Shown here in pieces: positions 1 through 5,319 of a DNA stretch of 5,319 bases. This DNA is from an uncultured Clostridia bacterium (lineage in GTDB: Bacteria > Bacillota > Clostridia > Christensenellales > UBA3700): NCBI GenBank assembly GCA_947176975.1, contig CAMWSW010000085.1:1-5319 (forward strand), in the 5' to 3' direction. Under the pieces are notes generated by a model. The model searched no databases and was not told where the DNA came from. It saw only the letters and a list, made by a program, of their open reading frames with translations. Every line of letters begins with the position of its first letter. The stretch's first letter is position 1. The translations under genes were made by a program, and so were the position numbers.

Positions 1-1163
1 GTGCCTACAAACGGCTCTCTCGAAATCACCTCAAAGTTGGTAGATTGCGGCGAATATATGTTGAGAGCATCGTTAATATTGTCCCTATGCGCGTCGATAG
101 AACCGTATACAAAGTTTCTGGGAAGCAACTTAATCTCAATCACTTTTTGTCTGATTTCAAAGCTGCAAGTAGTATTAGTATTACCTATTCTATAGTTGGG
201 ATTAGTTACGCCAATTGCTTCAGCAATATACCAACCTGCTGCATAAGCGTGACCGCTCTCTTCATCAAATTTTGCGGTGTTTCCCTCAACTGACTCATCT
301 ACATAGTGCGTCAATATAAGTCTGACAACGTCTTTCTTGTTATTTTTATCAGTGTATGCATTGGTAACAGTGTATCCGGTATGGCTATTGCCGTGTTCGC
401 CGTAATCTTCGTCCATACCATGACTATCGGCGTCATTATACCACTTGATATCAACAGTCCTCGGATGAACGTGATATACGTTGATATTGGAAGCATCTCT
501 GTCAGTACCACGAGGACGGAAACGGAAATTCTTATAATTCTCATCTTCTTTGATTTTCTCAAAGTATATCGAATAGTCGCCGACTTTTTCATTTATTTCC
601 ATTCTGCTGTCAAGTCTGTCACGAATGACGTACAACGAAATATATTCTTGGAGTTTTTCCTTTGCAGCGGCAGGATCCGTCTTCCACAATTGATCGCCGT
701 CGTCATCAAGGAAGCCTGTAATACTCATTATTTCAAGACTGTCGAATAATTCGTCGGAAGTATGAACTGAATTACCGTACTCAGCAGCCTTTACGTCGTC
801 ACCGACTTTTGGAGCAACTATAATAGATACCCACTTTGAGTGAAGATTGAGTTCTATATTCTCAGAGAATTCCTCAAAGTTGCCCTTCTTATGAGTAACT
901 TGGAAGTAAATATAATATTCGCCACCGTTGTCTTCATCGCCAGCGCTAACTGCGGTCGTAGCATTTACCCATCCTGCTCTCTGGGCAGTTTTTCTGAACT
1001 TATCTGACATCTTGACTTCAAATTCATTCTCATCGCCGGCTTCGATTCCTTCAATTCCCGTAGACACTCTTTCGATAAGCATTTGCTTGGTGATGACGTT
1101 GTCCTCGTAATCACTTTCGTCTATAGAGAAGTTGAATACTCTACCGGTATATTTTAACTTGGC
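1..1163 (-). repeat. Four-domain block, copy 3, cut by window edge (residues 1366-1752)
   Basis: Same order again. Residues 1366-1474 are YNG-type: KYTGRVFNF, FEVKMSD, AGWVNA and YIYFQVTHKKGNFEEF, the most diverged of the three. Residues 1475-1599 are YG-type with AEYGNSVHTSDELFDSL, matching the TSDE motif in copy 1, then VGDYSIYF and closing YHVHP. Residues 1600-1704 are W-type: VDIKW with W1606, a His/Asp-rich insertion, AGWYIAEA and PNYRIG. Residues 1705-1752 begin the YG-type with FVYGSIDAHRDNINDAL, matching YGSI..DAL of copy 2. The window ends about 50 residues into this domain. Confidence 0.75.
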
Positions 1164-4100
1164 GGGAGTGATATGGAATTTAGGCATTATACCGCCCTCT
1201 TCTTCCGTCTTGCCCTCTGCGTCAACGATCTTCACGTCGTAGTTGTTACGCACTGCGGTACCGTCTGCAACACCCTCTTTCGAATATGGAAGAATACTGA
1301 TTTTATAATCGTTTACGTCAGCATAACCGCTAGCGGGTTGAGCGCCGGAAGTAAACCTATAGTAGCTGTAATGGTCGGAATAGAACGCTCCAAAACTATC
1401 GCTGTGATAATTCCAAATTGATCCTGCGCTCATCGGATCGGAAAGCGCATCGAGCGTATACTCTTGAATAGAGCCATATTCTGCCGTCTGGTCTTCAATG
1501 ACGATTTTGACTTCAAGCTTATCAATATAGAAAGTATGATAAGCGTATTCGTCTTGAGTGCCGAGAGTATAGTTGTTTCTGTTTTTACTATCGACCAATC
1601 TCGTCCTGATTTCATAGCCTGTCGAGGTGTATCTTGCGCTTGGAAGTTCGATTCCGGCAAAAGTTATGCTGTCGCCTTCTACAACGTTTTCCGTTTCGCC
1701 GTCTTCCAACTTATCAGGCGCGGTCGGATATACGGTAGGAATGGAGTTGCTGAAGATATAATGGTCTTTACCTTCGCCCGTCCATCTCTCGCCGCTTTGC
1801 GCCCAATCTATGTGCAACAACTTTTTGCTTATGGTATAAGCGTTGATATTTTTGTTGTCTTCGAATTCCAAATTATAGTTGCGGATATCATACGTCGTGC
1901 CCGTCATAATTCTGTACTCAATCGTATACTTACCTGCGTTGACGTTGCGGTTGACAATCGCCTGCATCGTGCTTGGGTCATTGAGATAGAATTCAAATAT
2001 TGTCGAAGGGTTAATCTTTCTGAACGCCGTTTCACCTATTTCTCCCTCTTGGATAGACTTCTCATTGAGATAATAGTCAAACCCGAAATCAGTCCAAATC
2101 TTGTCTGAATTAGGAATTGGGTCTCCGTAATATACAGGATTTTTCTGTCCTTCGATAGTGATGGTAATATTGACAGCGCTCATCTCTTGTGTGAATGAGA
2201 ACTTATGCTCGGTATGGTTGTCGGCGCTTACTCTGCAATAAACGGTCATACCCGATTGAATTACGTTGGTAATTGTCAAAGGATTTGTACTCCAAGGACC
2301 GTCGAGTCCAACAGAGCTGTACTCTACCGTGACGCAATCCTCGTAATGCTCGTATTCATAACCGTATATTGTAATCGTACCGCTCTCCCCAGTCTCAGCG
2401 TCGTCTACGCTAATCGGAAGAATAATATCTTGCGCTTCGCCGTTGTAGACCTTTGGATCGACTTGCGGATCGTCCACTCTCAACGTAGCGGGATTTACGG
2501 TAAGCGTGCCGTTGGTAGCGGTGATTTGGTAGTTGGAATTACCCGGTACCAACTCAAGCTCGTGAGTGCCCACAACGTAGTACTTGCCGTCAGGCGTAGT
2601 GCTTGCGTTGATATTTACGGTAAATACATCCTTGTAATCGTCATGAAGGATTGCATCTTTTACCGTAGCGTATTCGCTATTCGCGATTTCTTCGTCTACG
2701 GTAGCAATATAACCTTCGTTGTTGTTATTATTAGCCAATATAGAATTAAAATACTGATTTTTAGCCGCTTCAATGCCCTTGAACTGAGCGTATCTTATAG
2801 TCAAAGGTTGAATTTCAATAGATATCTTACGCGGTTGAATAGTAAATACGTAACTACCGTTGGATATCGTGAAATTGGTGTTTGTACTTGATACTTTTGC
2901 GGTATAAGAACCTGCTCTGACAGCTGAACTTGCGCTTTGTCCCGCAGTTCCGCCAAGCGCCGTTCCCTGATCGCCGACTACTGAAACAGCTGTCAACGTA
3001 ACCGTCTGTCCGAAAGTCTCCTGTCCGTCAACGATTGTTGCCGACGGTCTGTGACCTCCCAATCTGTCATACCACTTATTGGGATTGTCTATCCAATTGA
3101 CTTGAATAGGTCTTGGCTTGATATAATAAGCGCCGTCATTAGAGGCGTTGCCTTCGGAATCCTTCACAAAAGTAATATCGTCTATTCTTCTTGCCCATTC
3201 TGTGTCGGTTATCCTGATAGCTTCTACAGTATAATAGCCCACGTTAGGATGGTCGGTTGACGGATCGTAGTATCCGGTCGTTCCATTCTTGGCAATAGCA
3301 AAAGTCAAAATTTTCTTGAGATATCCTTTGGTCTTTTCAAAACTCGTTGAGTCGAGAATGTTGGGCGTAGATTCGTCCAGCATTTGGTCAAATATTTCGT
3401 CGGACGTCAAAAGAGTCGAATTGAAAAGCTGTTCAAACGACTTGAGTTTGATTGTTATATCCGCAGGATTGATTTTGACGGTAAAACTACCGAATTTGTC
3501 AAAGTGATTGCTCGCTGAAACTCTGTAATACAGTCTTTGTGGAGCGGCTGTGACGTCGGGGAATTGCCACGTAGTTTCGCCATTTGCATTCCACGCGCCC
3601 GGCTCGTCATGATTGTAATCGATGTCGCTCAGCTGCACAATCGCGCTATTTTTATTGGGATTGTTGGCTGGATTTACAAGAGTGATTGTCGTCCCCTTAG
3701 GCAATCCGCTTATCTCAACGGGGGTATCTCCGTTGTAATCGGCGTCCACTGCCGAACCACCGCCACTTAACTTAATCTCCGCAGGTTTGATATATAGACA
3801 AGCTGTCGTTTGATCTGTTTCTATTTTCTCGGAGTTACCTGTCGACCAAGAGAATTTTGCTTTTATTGTATACCCTCCAACGACAATACTCATATAGTCT
3901 TCGTCAGGATTCTCACTGACCTTTTTGGGAGCAAACGTAAGAGTATAATAACCCGCTTCGGTGAGATTGTCTTTTGTATTATTATATTTATCATCCGCAT
4001 CTACTCCGAAACCTGTCGTAGAATAATACAAAGTACCCGACGGATAACAATCTTGTATTCTTACGTTCGTATTAGACAAGTTACCCGTGTAATTTGCCCA

Positions 4101-5258
4101 GAAATTATTACGACCATACGCATTACCGTTGTAGTCAACTATCTCAGGATTGGTTTCGACACTAGTCGGTCTATCCATACATACGTTGAATATGTAAGAA
4201 TTCACTTCCGCAGTATATTCCTCGACCTTCTTTTGAGTAGCATATCTATCTGCCAATAATGTCTTAACTTTGTTTTTTAAATCCGTAAATCTGTTTGATT
4301 CTCCTTCTAGCAAAAGATTTCTCGTGTTCAAAGCGGTGTATTTGTTTTCCAAATCCTTCATTGCATTGTAAAGAGGAGTTTTGTTATAAATATTGATTTT
4401 AATCTCTATGTCGCCGACTATTTGTACACCGTTATCGCTTAGCTCTTTCGGCAACAATGACCTATCAGGTGCTTGGGTATCAGACAGCTGAAGTCTATCT
4501 GTTTTATCTTTTCTCGTAAAGAAGACCAAACTACCCGCTAGGCGCTTATATGTATAAAACCCGGCAATGCCGCTGGTGCTAAACATTTTGTAATCGGTTC
4601 TTGTATAGTATTTATCATTATTAACGTCGTATGCTCTTCCGCCATTATAAGAAACAACACAATACGTTGTACCGTTCCAACTATGGTTGTCTACAGGTTC
4701 TGTCTTCCAATTTGCGCCATTATAAATTTCCGGTGAACCGTCGCCTATAAAAGTATAACCGTTGAAAAACTCATCCATGTTACCATGCGCAGTCATAGCG
4801 GCGGAATAACTCTCATTCTGACTACCGTCCGCTTTTTTGTAATACCCCATGATGGTTTGAGGAATAACGTGTTGATATTTTTTAGAATCATTTGCATTCT
4901 GATTGTATGTATTACCGAAATGCGCATACGTTTTATATACATAATTTAAATCCTGAAGCTTCTCGGTGGTGTCCATATAGATTTCTTTTGGATAGCAAAT
5001 CCACATACGGTCGCTGCCACCGTCAACTACTGCAGTCGTCACCATATTGGACCACTTAAACATATTATCCTTAGCCATACCAAAGCCTGTGCCCGCGTCA
5101 TAAGTGCCGTAAGGACTTATATCCGTATTGGTGACGTCGGTGTCGCCGTTCTTATAGAAATTGGGCGCAAAAATTACGCTCGCAGTAATAATAATCGCCA
5201 AACACATTACCGCTACGGTAATTAACGCGGTAAGCTTGCCTTTTTTGGTCAAATTCAT
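1..5258 (-). CDS. Giant secreted surface protein with tandem MBG/Ig-like domains, 3' end outside window
   Basis: The frame was translated codon by codon from ATG 5258 to the left edge: 1752 residues with no stop, so the C-terminus is missing. Seen: a Lys-rich start and hydrophobic segment (1-31), a non-repetitive head (36-289), a helical segment (290-360), an atypical beta domain (361-492), and 12 beta-rich domains of 94-125 residues. Most domains end in a short strand plus Pro, such as YIKP, KINP, TVNP, HITP and HVHP, followed by an alternating hydrophobic strand. Inner strands carry G-x-Y motifs (AGKYT, VGDYS, AGWYI). These are hallmarks of MBG/bacterial Ig-like families, which form stalks of Gram-positive surface proteins; no enzyme motif is visible. 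Only nine Cys occur, which fits an exported protein. The likely role is a cell-surface stalk or adhesin, by inference. ATG 5264 is an alternative start (two residues longer) but is too close to the ribosome-binding site. The coding call is firm; function and ligand are unknown. Confidence 0.95.
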   Translation of the reverse strand, partial: MNLTKKGKLTALITVAVMCLAIIITASVIFAPNFYKNGDTDVTNTDISPYGTYDAGTGFGMAKDNMFKWSNMVTTAVVDGGSDRMWICYPKEIYMDTTEKLQDLNYVYKTYAHFGNTYNQNANDSKKYQHVIPQTIMGYYKKADGSQNESYSAAMTAHGNMDEFFNGYTFIGDGSPEIYNGANWKTEPVDNHSWNGTTYCVVSYNGGRAYDVNNDKYYTRTDYKMFSTSGIAGFYTYKRLAGSLVFFTRKDKTDRLQLSDTQAPDRSLLPKELSDNGVQIVGDIEIKINIYNKTPLYNAMKDLENKYTALNTRNLLLEGESNRFTDLKNKVKTLLADRYATQKKVEEYTAEVNSYIFNVCMDRPTSVETNPEIVDYNGNAYGRNNFWANYTGNLSNTNVRIQDCYPSGTLYYSTTGFGVDADDKYNNTKDNLTEAGYYTLTFAPKKVSENPDEDYMSIVVGGYTIKAKFSWSTGNSEKIETDQTTACLYIKPAEIKLSGGGSAVDADYNGDTPVEISGLPKGTTITLVNPANNPNKNSAIVQLSDIDYNHDEPGAWNANGETTWQFPDVTAAPQRLYYRVSASNHFDKFGSFTVKINPADITIKLKSFEQLFNSTLLTSDEIFDQMLDESTPNILDSTSFEKTKGYLKKILTFAIAKNGTTGYYDPSTDHPNVGYYTVEAIRITDTEWARRIDDITFVKDSEGNASNDGAYYIKPRPIQVNWIDNPNKWYDRLGGHRPSATIVDGQETFGQTVTLTAVSVVGDQGTALGGTAGQSASSAVRAGSYTAKVSSTNTNFTISNGSYVFTIQPRKISIEIQPLTIRYAQFKGIEAAKNQYFNSILANNNNNEGYIATVDEEIANSEYATVKDAILHDDYKDVFTVNINASTTPDGKYYVVGTHELELVPGNSNYQITATNGTLTVNPATLRVDDPQVDPKVYNGEAQDIILPISVDDAETGESGTITIYGYEYEHYEDCVTVEYSSVGLDGPWSTNPLTITNVIQSGMTVYCRVSADNHTEHKFSFTQEMSAVNITITIEGQKNPVYYGDPIPNSDKIWTDFGFDYYLNEKSIQEGEIGETAFRKINPSTIFEFYLNDPSTMQAIVNRNVNAGKYTIEYRIMTGTTYDIRNYNLEFEDNKNINAYTISKKLLHIDWAQSGERWTGEGKDHYIFSNSIPTVYPTAPDKLEDGETENVVEGDSITFAGIELPSARYTSTGYEIRTRLVDSKNRNNYTLGTQDEYAYHTFYIDKLEVKIVIEDQTAEYGSIQEYTLDALSDPMSAGSIWNYHSDSFGAFYSDHYSYYRFTSGAQPASGYADVNDYKISILPYSKEGVADGTAVRNNYDVKIVDAEGKTEEEGGIMPKFHITPAKLKYTGRVFNFSIDESDYEDNVITKQMLIERVSTGIEGIEAGDENEFEVKMSDKFRKTAQRAGWVNATTAVSAGDEDNGGEYYIYFQVTHKKGNFEEFSENIELNLHSKWVSIIVAPKVGDDVKAAEYGNSVHTSDELFDSLEIMSITGFLDDDGDQLWKTDPAAAKEKLQEYISLYVIRDRLDSRMEINEKVGDYSIYFEKIKEDENYKNFRFRPRGTDRDASNINVYHVHPRTVDIKWYNDADSHGMDEDYGEHGNSHTGYTVTNAYTDKNNKKDVVRLILTHYVDESVEGNTAKFDEESGHAYAAGWYIAEAIGVTNPNYRIGNTNTTCSFEIRQKVIEIKLLPRNFVYGSIDAHRDNINDALNIYSPQSTNFEVISREPFVG
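1164..2489 (-). repeat. Four-domain block, copy 2 (residues 924-1365)
   Basis: Same order as copy 1. Residues 924-1027 are YNG-type: KVYNGEAQDI, VTVEYSS, GPWSTN, then VYCRVSADNHTEHKFSF, closely matching copy 1. Residues 1028-1145 are YG-type with VYYGDPIPN and AGKYTIEYR. Residues 1146-1247 are W-type with LLHIDW (W1152), RWTGEG and TGYEIRTRL. Residues 1248-1365 are YG-type with AEYGSIQEYTLDAL, an aromatic-rich loop, NNYDVKIV and the closing FHITP. C975 and C1008, both in the first domain, are absent from the corresponding positions of copy 1. Confidence 0.75.
2490..3782 (-). repeat. Four-domain block, copy 1 (residues 493-923)
   Basis: Four MBG/Ig-like domains. Residues 493-598 are YNG-type: ADYNGDTPVEI, a W-containing hairpin, then YYRVSASNHFDKFGSFTV. 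Residues 599-715 are YG-type in position, though the YG pair is lost; TSDEIFDQML (618-627) and VGYYTVEA remain. Residues 716-809 are W-type: IQVNW with W722, KWYD, RPSAT, then AGSYTAKV. Residues 810-923 are YG-type with RYAQF in place of YG, an Asn run, and VVGTHELEL with SNYQI. Domain ends are YIKP (before the block), KINP, YIKP, TIQP and TVNP. The W-type pattern (W, then WYD..P.AT, then AGxY) is well known in gut Gram-positive Ig-like surface domains. Confidence 0.75.
3783..4178 (-). other. Atypical beta-rich domain before the repeat array, residues about 361-492
   Basis: It begins near VDYNGNAYG (374-382) and carries the inner strand AGYYTLTF (435-442) and a closing strand LYIKP (488-492), so it belongs to the same broad MBG/Ig-like group. 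At about 132 residues it is longer than all the others. It has an extra segment VVGGYTIKAKFSW before the closing strand and an acidic loop DADDKYNN. It does not fit cleanly into any of the three domain types of the following array and may be a capping domain. Confidence 0.5.
4179..4391 (-). other. FIVAR-like helical segment, residues about 290-360
   Basis: This is the only clearly helical stretch of the visible protein. It has Leu/Lys/Glu-rich pieces YNAMKDLENKYTALN, FTDLKNKVKTLLADR and YATQKKVEEYTAEVNSYIF. The closing ATQxxV followed by an amphipathic helix resembles the third helix of FIVAR-type modules, which are common in Gram-positive surface proteins. At about 70 residues it has the right length. 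The resemblance is by eye, and a plain coiled-coil spacer is the alternative. Confidence 0.5.
4392..5153 (-). other. Unrecognised N-terminal head domain, residues about 36-289
   Basis: About 250 residues that do not share the strand-Pro boundary pattern of the rest of the protein. The segment is rich in Tyr, Asn, Gly and Trp, with motifs such as FKWSNM, MWICYP, EIYNGANWK, HSWNGTTYC and VSYNGGRAYD. W69, W86, W184 and W194, and two Cys (C88, C200) that could pair after export, are visible. It ends in an Asp/Pro-containing linker and a strand, IVGDIEIKINIY. I do not recognise a family. Being the most membrane-proximal (if anchored) or the tip (if cleaved) and non-repetitive, it is the most likely functional module of the visible part; this is inference. 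Confidence 0.6.
5166..5258 (-). other. Signal peptide or N-terminal membrane anchor, residues 1-31
   Basis: Residues 1-8 carry three Lys (K5, K6, K8). Residues 9-31 form an uncharged hydrophobic run with LTALITVAVMCL followed by AIIITASVIFA. The polar segment PNFYKNGD follows. This is a Sec-type export signal. Pro directly after the last Ala of VIFA disfavours cleavage there, so the segment may be cleaved elsewhere or stay as an uncleaved anchor. C19 sits inside the hydrophobic run, without the LxxC context and following small residue of a typical lipobox, so a lipoprotein is unlikely. Confidence 0.85.
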
Positions 5259-5266
5259 AGACATTT

Positions 5267-5271
5267 CCCCC
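5267..5271 (-). promoter_or_regulatory. Ribosome-binding site (GGGGG) that decides the start
   Basis: Five consecutive G on the minus strand, preceded by a TTTTCTTTT stretch, can pair with the CCUCC core of 16S rRNA with one G-U wobble. It lies 8 bases before ATG 5258 but only 2 bases before the in-frame ATG 5264. The usual spacing of about 5-9 bases therefore favours ATG 5258 and a protein beginning MNLTKKGK. Confidence 0.7.
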
Positions 5272-5295
5272 AAAAGAAAACTATTTATCAGTGTC

Positions 5296-5304
5296 ATTTT
5301 AGCA
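5296..5304 (-). promoter_or_regulatory. Candidate extended -10 promoter element
   Basis: Reading the minus strand, TGCTAAAAT fits the extended -10 pattern TGnTATAAT with one mismatch in the hexamer. It would start transcription near 5289, leaving a leader of about 30 bases before the start codon. The matching -35 hexamer at 17 bases' spacing would lie just outside the window, so it cannot be checked. The surrounding sequence is AT-rich. The bases also contain part of a half-site resembling the HrcA operator (see findings). This is inferred from one element only. Confidence 0.4.
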
Positions 5305-5319
5305 CTCACTATATAATAT

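Noticed and set aside
311..592. Minus-strand open frame of 93 codons in a different frame
   Set aside because: It overlaps the giant gene in another frame on the same strand, within a stretch where the main frame shows a clear YG-type/W-type domain boundary.
1430..1660. Minus-strand open frame of 76 codons in a different frame
   Set aside because: Wholly inside the giant gene, where the main frame encodes a W-type to YG-type domain junction; no independent evidence of translation.
1464..2108. Plus-strand open frame of 214 codons
   Set aside because: Same antisense codon register and same explanation; it ends where a TCA serine codon occurs in the real gene.
2205..2891. Plus-strand open frame of 228 codons
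   Set aside because: It lies in exact codon register opposite the giant minus-strand gene. It stays open only because that gene has no TTA, CTA or TCA codons across this stretch. The translation has no domain pattern, while the minus strand shows conserved repeats throughout.
1..3782. DNA-level tandem repeat or CRISPR-like array
   Set aside because: The repetition is visible only at the protein level; no long identical DNA units or regularly spaced identical repeats were seen by eye.
3810..4259. Plus-strand open frame of 149 codons, with other shorter plus-strand frames across the window
   Set aside because: They are antisense shadows fully inside the coding sequence, with no recognisable protein features.
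5262..5264. Alternative ATG start two codons upstream
   Set aside because: It is only 2 bases from the G-rich ribosome-binding site, while ATG 5258 is at 8 bases.
5290..5306. Short inverted repeat AGTG...CACT in the leader as operator or terminator
   Set aside because: Arms of only 4 bases around a 9-base loop, with no T-run in a useful place; expected by chance.

Overview
The window is almost entirely one very large gene read on the minus strand. An open frame starts at an ATG at 5258-5256 and runs without a stop to the left edge, giving 1752 codons and no end in sight. The standard genetic code suffices: no in-frame UGA was found and Trp is always UGG. About 60 bases of leader lie upstream, with a G-rich ribosome-binding site and a plausible extended -10 promoter. 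I see no RNA genes, insertion sequences, CRISPR arrays or terminators. Plus-strand open frames are antisense shadows of this gene.

The protein looks like a giant secreted, cell-surface stalk or adhesin-like protein. From the N-terminus it has: a basic and hydrophobic signal peptide or membrane anchor (residues 1-31); an unrecognised aromatic- and Asn-rich head (about 36-289); a helical FIVAR-like segment (about 290-360); one atypical beta-rich domain (about 361-492); and then a chain of 12 recognisable immunoglobulin-like/MBG-like domains of 94-125 residues, the last cut by the window edge. The C-terminus, where a wall anchor would be expected, is outside the window.

The domain chain has a higher order. 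Three domain types alternate in the fixed order YNG-type, YG-type, W-type, YG-type, and this four-domain block of about 430-450 residues (about 1.3 kb) occurs three times: 493-923, 924-1365, and 1366 to beyond the edge. The copies have diverged strongly, so the order appears only in the protein and not as a DNA repeat.

The organism is most likely a moderately low-GC Gram-positive bacterium of the Clostridia/Bacillota type, possibly an uncultured gut lineage. This is inferred from the secretion signal, the purine-rich ribosome-binding site, and the MBG/FIVAR-like architecture typical of Gram-positive surface proteins. No marker gene is present to confirm it.
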